Shown here: positions 33,686-45,802 of the stretch, one piece after another
Numbering within the stretch: the stretch's first letter is position 1
Layout: every line of letters begins with the position of its first letter
Source: Benincasa hispida
Lineage: Eukaryota; Streptophyta; Magnoliopsida; Cucurbitales; Cucurbitaceae
NCBI RefSeq assembly: GCF_009727055.1
Contig: NC_052349.1
Coordinates: 34,028,753 to 34,092,752 of the forward strand
Length of the DNA: 64,000 bases
Direction: 5' to 3'
Made by a program: the position numbers and the translations under genes
Notes under the pieces: model-generated
Seen by the model: only the letters and a program-made list of their open reading frames with translations
The model's database searches: none
Told to the model about the DNA's origin: nothing

Positions 33686-35216
33686 GGGAGATGGGTTTTG
33701 GGGGAAAATTTGAGATCTGAGGAAGGCGAAAAATGGGTAATGGATGGTTGAGAATGGAGAATCAGATGATGATGGGAACAGTGGGGAAGAAGGTTGGAGC
33801 AGTGCGTTGCTGAGTTTATAGCATCTCAAAAAGTAGAATTGAACGTTTGAGAAGGAATCTTTGGCTTGGACCCATAATAATACGTGTAGGCCTAACATCA
33901 TTTTTATTACTGAACTTTCGGGGTGCTATAAAATTTAAACCTATCTTTCATTACTACTATCTTTACAAATTATCTAATTCTATAAAATGGATGATTACAA
34001 TACATGCACGATTTTCAAAAGAAATTTTGACTAAAAGTCTAGAACTTCATTTAGATTCACTTGAGAAAAATGTATTATTCAAAAAACTTATTTTCATCCA
34101 AACTTATTAAAACACATTTGAAAAGTTATTTTGAGTAAATGTCTAGCACTCCAATTTCTTCTAAAATGACTTATTTTTTAAAAATTAAACACTTGAAAAT
34201 TGTATTCCAAACGTACCTAATCGATTCATTAATGAAAGTTTAGAAGTTTAATTGATACAATGATAAAGTTTTACACTAGGTTTTCCTGAATGAAATGTAG
34301 GGGAGTATAAATTAATACATTTATAAAAGTATATGGTTTGAATTGATACAGCTACTCAAATTTAGGGGCATAAATTTATATTTTCCCTAATATGTAATAT
34401 ATATTTTGTGTTTTGAAACTTTTAGTGTACTTTTTTGACATTTGAACGTTTATCTTCGTTTGTGAAAACTAAATAGTTTTGACAAATTATTATAAGAATT
34501 GTTGTCTCACAATGGAAAGGTTAAAAGAAGTGATGAGCTTCCAACATTATAAAAAAAATGTATACTTTAATTTCAAATCATCTTCATTAAACACATTTTT
34601 TTATATTTTCTGATTTGAGAGTGAGGAAAAGGGTATAAATGCAAAGGGTTCTTGTCGTTAAGATCGTGAGAGAATTTTAAATTCTATATGATTGTAATAA
34701 TTTTTACACAATGATTTTCCTTTTAGTCGACTGTGATTTTTCTTTGATTTTAAAAATTTTCACGTAATTTCCTAGTTTTGATATTTTTAAAAATTTTCAA
34801 TTATTATTTTTTGTTTATTCATGCATCAATAGTGGGATGTTTTCCCAAGACTTCATTTTATTCATGTTGCTTTACTAATTCTATTTTAATTCAATAATAA
34901 AAAATCTACCCATCCATTTCTCTTTATTGAATTTGAAACTTCAAGCATAAAAATAAAACCTCTCAAATTTTAGACACACCTATCTTAAAGTTCACCATTA
35001 TTTAATATAAAATATCACTTTTATCTTTATATGTTGGGTTTCATTTCATTTTTTTTTTAAAGAAAAGTTTCATTTTAGTTGATAGTTGATGTATAGTCAA
35101 ATGTTCAATTTTCTTAATTCAACCATTAAACGAATTATTAATATTTACGGAGGTTAATTAATATTTTATCTATTAAACTAATCTTGAAGGAGTTTTTTTT
35201 TTTAAATATTGTAGTT
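33686..35216. other. Upstream region of the MEE9-like gene and intergenic DNA
   Basis: The first 200 bp are the probable leader and promoter side of the minus-strand gene. From about 33900 the DNA is AT-rich. It holds the second copy of the dispersed repeat (34141-34218) and nothing else I can name. Confidence 0.4.
34141..34218 (+). repeat. Dispersed repeat module, copy 2
   Basis: Contains AAATGACTTATTTT, AAAATTAAACACTTGAAAA and TCCAAACGTACC, parallel to 2336-2410. The preceding 110 bp repeat TTTTGAGTAAATGTCTAGCAC / TTTTGACTAAAAGTCTAGAAC, an internal duplication. Confidence 0.6.
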
Positions 35217-35324
35217 AGGAAAAATATTTAGAGAAATATGGTTGTTTTGAAAGTATTTAGAGATTTGTGGTTGTTTTGGAGATTTCAATGTTGGGATTTT
35301 ATATAAAATATTATAAAAAAAAAA

Positions 35325-35600
35325 TAAAGATGTCAAAGGTTGAAGCCTTGACCTAGAAAAATTAAAGAAGAAGTCGAGGGTTGAACCCTTGACCTAAAAA
35401 AATTAAAGAAGATATCTAGTATTGAACCCTCGACTTAAAAATGAAACCTAAATCTACTTCCTCCATGTCGAGGGTTCAATCCTCGACCTAATTAAAGCTG
35501 CCATTCATGGCTGAATCGTCCCATCCGTCTTTAATTCCCAACGCCGGTCAAATTTTCGTGGGTCGAGTTTTGAAAACTCGACCTACAAGTTTTTAATCCC
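35325..35600 (+). repeat. Subterminal TCGAGGGTTGAACCCTCGA-type inverted motifs
   Basis: GTCGAGGGTTGAACCCTTGAC and relatives recur about every 45-60 bp (35338, 35373, 35420, 35466), then GGTCGAGTTTTGAAAACTCGACC at 35561. Each is nearly self-complementary. The right flank has a related GTCGAATTTTCGG and GAAGACTCGAC (about 40752-40790). They are candidate transposase-binding or hairpin sites. Confidence 0.7.
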
Positions 35601-36239
35601 TCCTTATCACTTCTCATTTCTCACATCACAACCTCTCTACCTTCTTTCGTTTGCTTCTGCCTTCTTCATTTCTTCATCATTTTCTGCCTTCTTCATCACT
35701 CCATTTTTTGTTCCAAATCTTCTTCTTCTTCCACAATCGTCCATTAAATTGTGAGATTTGTACATTTACTATACAAAATTTCATTTTTTTTTAAATAATT
35801 GTAAATTTTGTTTCTATTCTCATTCTATTATATTCTTTTTATAGTTTTTGTTGTTTTTTGGGAAACAAAGAACAAAAAAGAGGTAACATTAACAAATTTC
35901 TTATATTCTCATAATATTTTATTTTTTAATAGTTTTTGTTGCCGGATAAGAAATATCAAAGAAAAGAGAGAATATTATCACTTTTGGGGAAAAAAAGAAA
36001 ACCACTATTAAATTTGTGAGTGTACTGTTTATTTATTACTAGTTTTTTTTTTATATATATTTAGTAGATCTATCATGTTAATTTGTTAGTAGTTGTTGAA
36101 TTCAATAATATTTACATATTGATGTTAGTAGTTCTTTCTCTATTAGTGTTAATCTTAATAGTTGTTATTAGCGTTAATCTTATTTATATTATGTTATACC
36201 AACATGTTAATCTTATTTATATTTTGTTTGTTTTTGTTT

Positions 36240-37080
36240 GTATTTAAGTATAGTTTATTGTTATGTTTAAAAAGTTAGATGTTTATGCTTTAATATTTTT
36301 AGTTTAATACAAAATTATTGTGATTTTTTGAAATATATTTCTTATGATATTTGATTTTTTTAGTATTAACTTTGAAAATATATTTTAAAATAGTTTTAAA
36401 AAGTTTAATTTGTTGTTATGTTTAAAAAGTTTATATTCATAAACCTTAATATTTTTAGTTTAATACAAAATTATTGTGATTTTTTTAAAATATATTTCTC
36501 ATTATATTTTATTTTTTTAGTATTAAATTTGAAAAATAGTTTTAAAAAGTTTACCTTATTGTTATGTGTAAAAAATTAATGTTTATAATTTAAAAAGTTT
36601 AATATTTTTAGTTTAATACAAAATTATTGTAATTTTTTAAATATATTTCTTATAATATTTTTTTTGTATTAAATTTGAAAAAATATTTTTAAAAATTTTT
36701 CCTTATTGTTATGTTTAAAAAGTTGATGTTTATAATTAAAAAAAGTTTAATATTTTTAGTTTAATACAAAATTATTGTGATTTTTTTAATATATTTCTTA
36801 AAATATTTTATTTTATTTGTATTTAATTTGAAAAAATAGTTTTAAAAGGTTTATCTTATTGTTATGTTTAAAAAGTTGATTTTTATAGTTTAAAAACTTT
36901 AATATTTTTAGTTTAATATAAAATTATTGTGATTTTTTGTATATATTTCTTATGATATTTGAAAAGTTTAATTTATTGTTATGTTTAAAAATAGTTATAA
37001 AAAGTTTAATTTATTGTTATGTTTAAAAATAGTCTTAAAAAGTTTACCTTATTGTGATTTTTATTGTAATTTTTTTAAAT
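36240..37080 (+). repeat. AT-rich tandem array, period about 150 bp
   Basis: AATATTTTTAGTTTAATACAAAATTATTG starts near 36291, 36448, 36601, 36749 and 36901, each followed by TGATTTTTT, ATATATTTCTTA and TTATTGTTATGTTTAAAAAG. At least five units, the last partial. It sits just before the transposase coding region, probably in its leader or first intron. Confidence 0.8.
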
Positions 37081-37170
37081 ATATTTCTTATATTTCTTAT
37101 ATATATTTCTTATTGTGATTTGTTTTTGTTTAAGTTTGATAATTAGTAGAACAATTAGTAATGTATTGTT

Positions 37171-39420
37171 ATGTTGTTTACAAATGGTAATATGATGGAT
37201 GGTATTGACGGAGTTGACTATGACCAACCACCAAGTAGAGGTTTTAGCATAAATGTGAATAGTGGAATTGTATTTGAACAATTCATTGAAATGGTTGGGA
37301 TGTCATTTAGTGTAGATATGAGAACAAATCAGTTAGAAATAATATATAGACATCCTAATCTAGAACCAGGTTTATGTCATTCCCTATTCCGAATGTACAA
37401 GCTATAAACTTGATGTTCTCAATCACGATGTCCCTCCCGAATTTAGTGTATTTGTATGTAAATGTAAGTGGGATAGGATTGGATATAAACTTGAATGCAC
37501 CATTTAGTTAGTTTGAAGATCCAACTCAATGTATTGATCATAATCCGGAGTTAGTTGCATCGTCATGCGATAATGAAGATATGGCGACTAACAATCAGTA
37601 TAAAGATTTCAGAACAGAAACGGACAATGACTTTGAAGAGTTGAATTTCGATGGTCGTGAACATGAGTTACCTTCAGATACATTCAATGATTTGGATATG
37701 AATGTACTAGATAGAATTCGAGAACATGACCCAATTGTAGCCCCTGTGGACGTTAACAATACTCAGTTGTATAAAAGGATGATTTGTCAAGACAAAGAAA
37801 TGCTACAACACGTGGTCAAATATTTTGCTATTAAATGTCACGCATCATATAAGGTTGTGGAATCGATACCGACGATTTGGGTAATACGGTGTAAGAAGTG
37901 GGAAGAAGGTTGCAAATAGAGACTTCGTGCAATAAAGAAAAAATCGCATGGCTTGTTCGAGATCACTAAGTATGATGAGCAACATACATGTTTTTATTTA
38001 GAACTGAGTCGAAGTCATGTGCAATTGGATTCATCAATGATTGCACTGGAGTTCTGTGATGCCGTAAGAGAAAAACCATCTATCGGTGTGGCACAACTGC
38101 AGTCCGACATCAAATCAAAGTTTGGATATCATATTCCTTACATAGGGTGTGGGAGGGAAAAAGAAAAACGTTGGCTAAAGTGTTCGGTGATTGGGATAAG
38201 TCTTACAAATTGTTACCCAGGTGATTGTATATGGTTAAGTAGACCAATCTCGGAACACATGTAGAGTGGAGAGTGAAAGAAACGCTTACTGAAGGCCATG
38301 TTATCTTAACTTTTGTATTTTGGGCATTTGGTCCTTGTATAGAAGCTTTTAATAAATGTCGGCCGATAATTCAGATAGATGGTACCCACTTCTATGGTAA
38401 ATATCGAGGAAAATTGCTGATTGCGACATCAGTTGATTCGAACAGGCATCTTCATCCACCTGCATTTATCGTTACAAATGAAGAGTTGCAGACTCATGAG
38501 GCTGGTTCCTAAAACACTTGAGAGAAAATTGTAACATACGAAGAAGTGTGTTTAATTTCAGATCGACATGTTGGCATCATCGCAGTAGTGAACAATCCAG
38601 CAAATGGTTAGACGGGACCAAAATGTCACCATCATTTCTGTTTACGACATATCGTCAATAACTTTAATAAAAAGTACAAATTTAATACATTGAAAAATTA
38701 TGTTTATCGTGTCGGGTGTCAGTTTCAAATTTGGAAGTTTAATAAAGCAATTGAAGACATTAAAGGAATAAATCGGAGCTGTCTGAGTTTTTTTTTTACA
38801 ACATTGGTATAGAACAATGGACTCAAGCACATGATGGAGGGTTCAGGACAAATCTATCAGAGTGAATAATATTCTGATAAATGCTCTTGCTCAAATAATA
38901 TTCTTAAAGTGCGTAAATTATTTCGAGAAAAGAAGAGAAGAAATAAAGGCTGATTTGGAGCGTCAAGATAAATACACCCGGTAATATTATTATTATTAAT
39001 ATTNNNNNTATATATGTTATTAACAATTTGTTTCAAACATATTTTATAATACTAAGTAGAGTAAAAATTCAAGTACGCACATGAAAAATTAATAAATGGG
39101 TTGCAAGATCTAGTAAACATGAAGTACAATCATACAATTGATATGAAGGTGTGTTTCATGTGAAGACCGGACATCATAGTCTCAATGCTAAAGGAGAAAA
39201 TGTTCAAATATTGAGGCTAAACAGGTCCGAGCAATACTATTCATGTAACAAGTGGCAAGCGTTCGGCATTCCATGCTCGCATTTTATGGCAGTTTGCTCA
39301 CATTTTAACATGAACTACGAAATTTTTATTGAGGACTACTATAAATTGTCAACGTATGCTGAATGTTACTTTGGACAGAACCAATCACTCGACAATGATG
39401 TGAATTTTGTAATCATTTAG
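37171..39420 (+). pseudogene. MuDR-type MULE transposase
   Basis: Segments in order: an N-terminal part ending ELEPGLCH-like; an acidic linker (37581 on); MuDR DNA-binding region with QDKEMLQHVVKYFAIKCH and WVIRCKKWEEGCK; then PSIGVAQLQSDIKSKFGYHI; DDE core with IQIDGTHFYGKYRGKLLIA (first Asp), LISDRHVGI (second Asp), NLSE (Glu); SWIM zinc finger CNKWQAFGIPCSHFMAVC. Stops at 37405, 37918, 38262 and 38510 and several more after 38560 break it. The region before NLSE has lost residues. Five unknown bases at 39004-39008. The protein would catalyse cut-and-paste of the element. Confidence 0.85.
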
Positions 39421-39464
39421 GCCATAATCGAAGGAAATGTCATTACGGACTCTAGATAGTTAGG

Positions 39465-39895
39465 GGTTGAGAAATAAATATTTTTTTCATGTATATTTAA
39501 TTAAGTGTAGATGATACATTTATTGTATATTCAACTTATTTATTATAATTTATAAAGTTATACATTATTCTTTTAATTAAGTTGTACATTATTTAATTGA
39601 GAAATAAATACTTTTTTTTATCATGTATATTTATTTAAGTGTAGATTATACTTTTATTGTATATTCAATTTTTTTTATTACAATTTATAAAGTTGTACAT
39701 TATTCTTTTAATTAAGTTGTACATCATTTAATTGAGAAATAAATACTTTTTTTATTATGTATATTTAATTAAGTGTATATGATACTTTTATTGTATATTT
39801 AATTTATTTTATTGCAATTTAAAAAGTTGTACATTATTCTTCTAATTGAGAAATAAATATTTTTTTAATTGAGAAATAAATATATTTTTTTTTCT
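39465..39895 (+). repeat. Tandem repeat, unit about 130 bp
   Basis: TTGAGAAATAAATA starts near 39467, 39597, 39732, 39847 and 39870. The first three are followed by ATGTATATTTA, AAGTGTA, TATTGTATATTCAA and AAGTTGTACATTATTC. It separates the transposase and plant mobile domain parts. Confidence 0.75.
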
Positions 39896-39903
39896 TTCAA
39901 ATC

Positions 39904-40534
39904 ATGGCTTTAAACCCAAGACCTATTGATCCCGATATTTTGTATGATCAGTCCATTCATCGATGCTCATCTGTTGTATGACAAGATCTTACTACTGGAG
40001 AAATATCTTGCAGGCGTCAGAGGCAGTTGTCCAAGCACTATCCCACTCCACCCTCGAATATTATCGCTACTTCGTACATCTGGATTTTATGGGTTGCCAA
40101 ATTGGGATTTATTCAGCCTGAGACGCATACATTTCATATGTCTGTTGGAGAGTGCACTATCACTCTACAAGACATAGAAGTGTTATTGGGATTACCTGTT
40201 GATGGTTAGCCGGTCACCGAGTGAAGAGTTGCCCCTGTGATGCAGATGCAGAGCCAAACTGATTATGTTAGTCTGATGATGATGATGCCAACATTTGGTT
40301 TAGGACATTATGACTCAGAAGCTGGTCCATCGTCTTCATACGTGCATGAACATGGTCGGGGTTGTGGAGAGCATAATGAATGTTTATATTATGAAGCGGC
40401 TGCAGAGGTACCAGAGCAACTTCAAGAAGAACCAGAGCAACCTCAAGTTCGAAGTTGATGACGACAATCAACTCGAAATCGACGACGTCCTTGTCAGACA
40501 CATTGATTTTTGTAATTATTTTTATATAAAATGA
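39904..40534 (+). pseudogene. Plant mobile domain (PMD) protein fragment in the MULE
   Basis: The ATG at 39904 opens MALNPRPIDPDILYDQS. After frame slips come [17 protein letters not shown] and [19 protein letters not shown], a hallmark of the plant mobile (aminotransferase-like) domain found in MAIN/MAIL proteins and in MULE and Ty3 elements. A stop follows LPVDG at 40207. The bulk of the roughly 350-residue domain is absent. The sequence passes into a tail with an acidic Gln/Glu-rich stretch (VPEQLQEEPEQPQ) and an Arg-rich end. Gene capture by transposons is known for this domain; here it is a relic. Confidence 0.7.
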
Positions 40535-40887
40535 GATATTTTAATTTACAATTTATTATTTTTATGAGATATTATTTTTTTTTAATTTGTTCTTTTTAGA
40601 GTTAAGTTAAGATGGTTTAAAAAATAGTAAAATAATAAAATAATAAAAAAATGTAAAGTGGAATATACTAAATAATAACATAATGGAAAATTAAAAAAAT
40701 AGAAAAAATGGAGGTCAAATTAATGAAAAATTTTAAAAAAAAGAGAATGAAAGTCGAATTTTCGGTTGATTGAATTTTGAAGACTCGACAACTTAAAAAA
40801 AAATTAAAATATTTTTATAAATAGTTTTCTAACAACAATATTATTATAAATACTTTTAAAAACAACAATATTAGTCTAATTTTTCCC

Positions 40888-41135
40888 AATCTCTAATGGA
40901 TAGTAAAAAAATTGAGAATGATTTTTTGTTATTTTGGTAAAATAACCGAAAGAAATCCAAATTTAATTTTGACTAAGAGAATTTAGAGATACAGTACAAA
41001 GAGAAAGTCGAGAGAATTCCGATTACTAAAGTCACGGGTTTCTTCTTCTTCTTCTTCCTCCTCCTAATATCTGATCTAACCACAAACCAGATTCCATTCG
41101 ATTTCTAGGTTTCAGGTTTGGTGATCGGAAACATC
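40888..41135 (+). promoter_or_regulatory. Upstream region and leader of the p24 gene
   Basis: A pyrimidine tract (TTTCTTCTTCTTCTTCTTCC at 41040) lies 80-100 bp before the ATG, as in the leaders or core promoters of many plant housekeeping genes. No TATA box is obvious. Only about 250 bp separate the start codon from the MULE end. Confidence 0.45.
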
Positions 41136-43885
41136 ATGCGCCGGGAAGTTGTATTGCCGTTGTTCCTGCTCTGTTTCTTCGCCATGGATCTTGTTCGAAC
41201 TGCCCATTCAATCTGGTTGAACTTGCCTCCATCTGGGACCAAGTGCGTCTCCGAGGAAATCCAGACCAACGTTGTTGTTCTTGCCGATTATGTCGTCGTC
41301 GCCGATCATACTCACTCCCCCACCATTTCTGTCAAGGTCAATTTTCCACATTAAACCCTTCTTCCTTTTCTTTTTGTTTTCCTTTGATTCTTCGTCAATG
41401 CCTCTTTTATTAATACCTTGGAGTTTTTCGTTTCAAATTTCTTGATTCGTTAATTTGTTTGATGGGCTATAGCAAAAAATTGATAAGCTTAATAGATGGG
41501 TACGATTGGTTTTTGCCTTGCTCTATTTATATGTTGATTTGTCTCTCCCGTTTAGTTTTGACCGAGCCATTGTGAAATGCCGAGAACTAGGATCTATTTC
41601 TTGTGGCTCTTCTCCCTTTTTCTTTTTCTTGGAGATAAAATTTGATTTTCTCATTGATTGAATCCACGGGGCCAAAGGATTTTTTCGGCTATGCTGATTT
41701 GTGGAAATCCAGTGCGCCAATGGATGTGTACCTTTACCTCCGGCTTGTTGCTCAAGGGAGCAAAACTTTGATGTTTTCACAACCGTGTAGGCATATCATT
41801 GCAGTGAGATGAAAGAAAGAGATCAATTCCGTGAATAGCATCTTTTCTTTACTGTTATGGAGGCCTTTTCATCTAATTTTATTTTGTTTGGTTTCTGATT
41901 TTTGCTGTTCAATTATTTCAAAGCATTTATAGGAACAGTTGTGGATTAATTTTAAGGGGAGGAGAAATACCTTGGAAGTCTGCTGCTGACCCACATATCA
42001 TTTGGTTTTTGCAAATTGTTCAAAAAATGTTCTTCATGTATATGATTTCTATTCTAGTGATTGTTTGGTAGGATGATTCATTAGGAGGGTGATGAATAAG
42101 TTGAATATTGAATATGGGGTGTCTGTTTTCGAAGGAACTTTTCCACGAAGGTCACGATGATAAAATTCTAATTGGAGTGTTTTCTTGGCACACACCATGC
42201 ACCTGATAACGATTTAAATTGGATGGCAAAAATTTAGTTGAAAGTTACGTCATTTTATGGTTTAAACTTTTAGATTTTGCAAATGGATGTATTTCTGTAT
42301 TAACAACCACCCCCCCAAAAAAAAAGTGTCAAAACACTAGTCTTGATGTTATTGACAATGACAGATCTTTATTTACAGTTCAATTTGAGTCTCTAGATGA
42401 AATGCTCTGGTGAAATGCTTTGGCCATCTCTTTGGTGGATTCCATTGAGGGGTTGTTTCTTAACCTATGTATCCTGTTGGGCATCTCTAAAAGGTCATTG
42501 CTCTTAGAATATAAGCTTGGTCTGCTATTTCTTGGTCTTATATAATTTCTCTTCAACCCCATAAGGTAAGACTTGAACAACTCCTATTGAAGTTTACACT
42601 TACCGATGCTTCAGACCATTTGATCTGTATTACTGATAGAGTCACGGTTCATGGAGAGTTGTAAACAACCAGGACAGCTGCACCATATATTTTAGGGTAA
42701 TTAGCTTGTCCATTGGTTGTACCTACTTGTAATGTAAACAATTAATATCTATCATTCGGTCATGAAATGTTTTGTCTATTCAATAATGTTGAACATATAA
42801 ACAACAGGACACTGATTATGATTCCATAACCTTTTTTTTTGGGGGGTGGGGGATAAGAAACGATTTCATTGAATAAATGAAATATCCGAGGAGATACAGA
42901 AGAGGTCCTTTAAAAGGGTATACAAAAGATGCTTCCAATATGCAATTAGAAAAGAGAAACTATGGCTCTTCATGGCATGTATATCTTCACACCAAAAAAA
43001 AAAAAAAAAAAAGCATTGATAATGGCAGATTCGAAAACTTCCCGGGATAATTTGGCTTTGTCTTGGAAAGTTCTTGCATTTCGTTCTTCCTGAAACCTCC
43101 CATAAAGCCATAACCTTTAAAGACTTGATTAGTAATCTCGTAGAGTTTTGGTGCAAGTCGATGTTTTTGCTTAATGTGTGGAAAGATTTTGTTTTCAAGT
43201 TGATGGGTAGGCTCATCTAATGTCTTGATGTGTGTTATTGTTTTGCACTTTACTGATTGATGGTGGGCTCCTTTAGGTGACATCTCCATACGGGAACAAT
43301 CTTCATCACTCAGAGAATGTAACACATGGCCAGTTTGCGTTTACTACTACGGAGGCTGGTAATTATCTAGTATGTTTCTGGTTGACTGACCACACGCATC
43401 AAGCTGGTATTGAGATAAGTGTCAACCTTGATTGGAGAACTGGGATTGCAGCCAAGGATTGGGAATCAGTTGCAAAAAAGGAGAAGATTGAGGTAACTAC
43501 TTCCTCTTCACCTTTTCATATTCCACTACATTCTGAAACATCCATTCAATCATTTTAATGCCCAACCTTGTTCTCATTTAGGGTGTTGAACTCGAGCTGA
43601 GGAAACTCGAGGGAGCAGTCGAAGCTATCCATGAAAATCTACTCTATCTCAAGGAAAGGTAACTAAGTTTCCATAGTAAAACTGGATGCTTACAAAAATC
43701 TACCCATTACTCTCATTTATATAATTTTGAATCCTTACAGAGAAGCAGATATGAGGATGGTCAGTGAGAGAACAAACGCACGAGTTGCGTGGTATAGCAT
43801 CATGTCCTTGGGTGTCTGCATTGTTGCTTCTACTTTACAGATATGGTACTTGAAGCGATTTTTTCAGAAGAAAAAACTTATTTAG
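41136..43885 (+). CDS. p24 family (emp24/gp25L, delta-type) cargo receptor
   Basis: Four exons, 41136-41336, 43277-43492, 43582-43658 and 43741-43885, all with GT-AG junctions, join to 212 residues. The signal peptide is [17 protein letters not shown] to about residue 24. A GOLD domain follows, with Cys at KCVSEE and VCFW forming the usual disulphide. The coiled-coil stretch is [20 protein letters not shown]. One membrane span is [18 protein letters not shown]. The tail [10 protein letters not shown] has the FF motif and a KKxx signal for COPII/COPI traffic between ER and Golgi. An in-frame TTG extends the frame upstream to 41118, but ATG 41136 fits the signal peptide. Length and all motifs agree with plant p24-delta proteins (about 212-215 residues). 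Intron 1 is 1.94 kb. Confidence 0.93.
42824..43240 (-). mobile_element. Possible LINE-derived fragment in p24 intron 1
   Basis: Bounded by homopolymer runs (T10G6 near 42830 and A18 near 42996). The minus strand has an [14 protein letters not shown] segment like the W-x-ERN motif near the C-terminus of plant LINE polyproteins, then [13 protein letters not shown]. Resemblance is short and frameshifted, so the call is weak. Confidence 0.35.
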
Positions 43886-45802
43886 AGAGTACTGTTCTTT
43901 CAGAAAGAGAATTTGCTTGTTTAGTTTTATTTCCTCATACGAAGTAGAGAAGTTTTGACACGAACTGCAAACCATGTAGGTTTGTTTATAATTTTTATTC
44001 CAGATTTTGTTTTTCCTCTGTTTCTTTGAAGCTGTGAGAATTTAGTGAGTTTTGATTCCTGAGATTCAATGTATGCATCCTTTATACGATCAGGAGTCTT
44101 AGAGAAACTGAAGGTCAAGGAGATATAGATCATATAATTTGATCAAAATGTGAGCATATTCGAAATAGTTGCAAATCAGCAGCTTAGCAGCTTCACTTTC
44201 TATTAGTCCCAAGTTTAATTTAGACAATATGATTGACAATTTTTAACTTTGAATAGTCTCATTGTATTCTTGACATATGATGATAATTTAGTAAGCCATA
44301 GACTACTCACTATATTTTTCTTCTTTAAGAAATCAAAAGAATTAAGATCATGGTTTCTACCTAGAAGGCCTAAAGAAAACCCTATATTTTATAAATGTCT
44401 TAAAATTTGATTTTTTTTTAAAGAGGACTTTTAGTATTAATTTTGGACAATTATACCATTTTTCATTTATTTATATCCAATTTTTAGACCGTCAACACAA
44501 AGAAAAACCTCCAACGTTAAAATATATTGAAATTGGAGAGTTTCTAACCAATTCGAAAAAGATGAAATATTAAACCAGTTTGCCACACCAATTTCAAAGT
44601 TATGTGATATGATTGGTACACAAACCAAGACATTAAATTCAAATTACCAAAAAAATCTTTCCAAAAGCAAAAATCTCTCTAATCCCACCACAAACGAAAG
44701 TAGGGATTTCAATTTTTCTCACCCATCATCTAATCCCACAACAAACAGAAGTAGGGATTTCTATTTTTCTCATCCATCATCTATACACAACGAAAGCGTG
44801 AAGATAACCCATCACTAATCAGCCAACCAACCATAAAATCCCTCTTCTCAAGCCATCTATAGCAACAAATCCCTATAAACTCTCTTCCATTGTCGAAAAC
44901 CCAACAAATACACTTGGCTCTAAATCTTGGACGAGACTTTAATCTTCTAATGGATACTCTTCTCTAACACTCCTTTATACTTCTAAGGGACATCGAAACT
45001 AATAGTGCTGCATGTGAATTCGAAACTGGTCTTCTTCCAAGTGAAAAGCACAATTCCAACTAATTTTATTGTGGAGGAAGGAAATCAACAATACCACATC
45101 GTCTTCACATGTAGGGAACCAAACCAATCCTACAATCTTTCTTTTATACATGCACTATAATTTCCTCTATGCATTATTTCCACTATTAAAGGTAGGAAAT
45201 AATTGCTAAAGAAAATTCTTGGATATTATATATGGAGATGCATATTTTTTTCATAAATATATACCGATTTAGCAAAATTTTTAAATTAATATTTTATTTA
45301 AAATATTTAAGCAAACAGATAAAATTCCTTGATATACACAATATATCCCTACTTTTTAGAATTCCAAAACAGAAACTGAAGAATAATTGTTTAGCAACAT
45401 TTTTTTAACTAAAAACTTTAAAAATAATCCACTATTTAAATGCATTCGAAGAAGGATTAAAGTTATGTAAAAAAAGAAAACTGAAAGAAGAACAAGTGTC
45501 CGTGAAAGATTAAGGTTTGTTGGAATAATTGAAGGAAAAAAATTGACAAACAAAGAACCAATAATTCTCACCAGTGAGGACCTAATATGTTTCTAATCTC
45601 TACCTCCAATGATTCTATAAACAATAACCTAAAAACGTATGTATAACAGGAAACACAAGATACATAGGACATTGAAGATGCAGACGAAGCAATAAATAAA
45701 GTTATCCGATCAATAGATGAAGAGTTAATCTATGAGAAGCGGGAAAGATCAAAAAAGGGAAAGACTAGAAAAATTGGTGCGGTGATCAATTTAAAGACAT
45801 TT
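43886..45802. other. Intergenic downstream of p24
   Basis: 3' flank of p24, then AT-rich DNA. A two-copy direct repeat, unit about 54 bp (TAATCCCACCACAAACGAAAG and TAATCCCACAACAAACAGAAG, each followed by TAGGGATTTC and TTTTTCTCAYCCATCATCTA), lies at 44680-44790. At 45665-45800 one frame reads DIEDADEAINKVIRSIDEE with lysine-rich continuation, coding-like but unassigned. Confidence 0.45.

Larger units (their letters stand above)
35217..40887 (+). mobile_element. Mutator-like element (MULE) with transposase and plant mobile domain remnants
   Basis: The left end AGGAAAAATATTTAGA, then TGGTTGTTTTGAAAGTATTT, matches the inverted right end GGGAAAAATTAGAC, then TTGTTGTTTTTAAAAGTATTT. They are imperfect terminal repeats of about 65 bp, each with a doubled GTTGTTTT motif. 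Between them lie subterminal TCGAGGGTT repeats, a 150-bp tandem array, a MuDR-type transposase, a 130-bp tandem array and a plant mobile domain fragment. I saw no convincing 9-bp duplication, so the ends are good to a few bases only. Its right end lies about 250 bp before the p24 start codon. Confidence 0.75.

Noticed and set aside
37160..40540. The MULE-PMD unit as a new host gene system
   Set aside because: Stops in every segment and recognisable transposase order make it a decayed transposon.
35208..40896. A 9-bp target duplication for the MULE
   Set aside because: ATTGTAGTT and AATCTCTAA flanking the best ends do not match.
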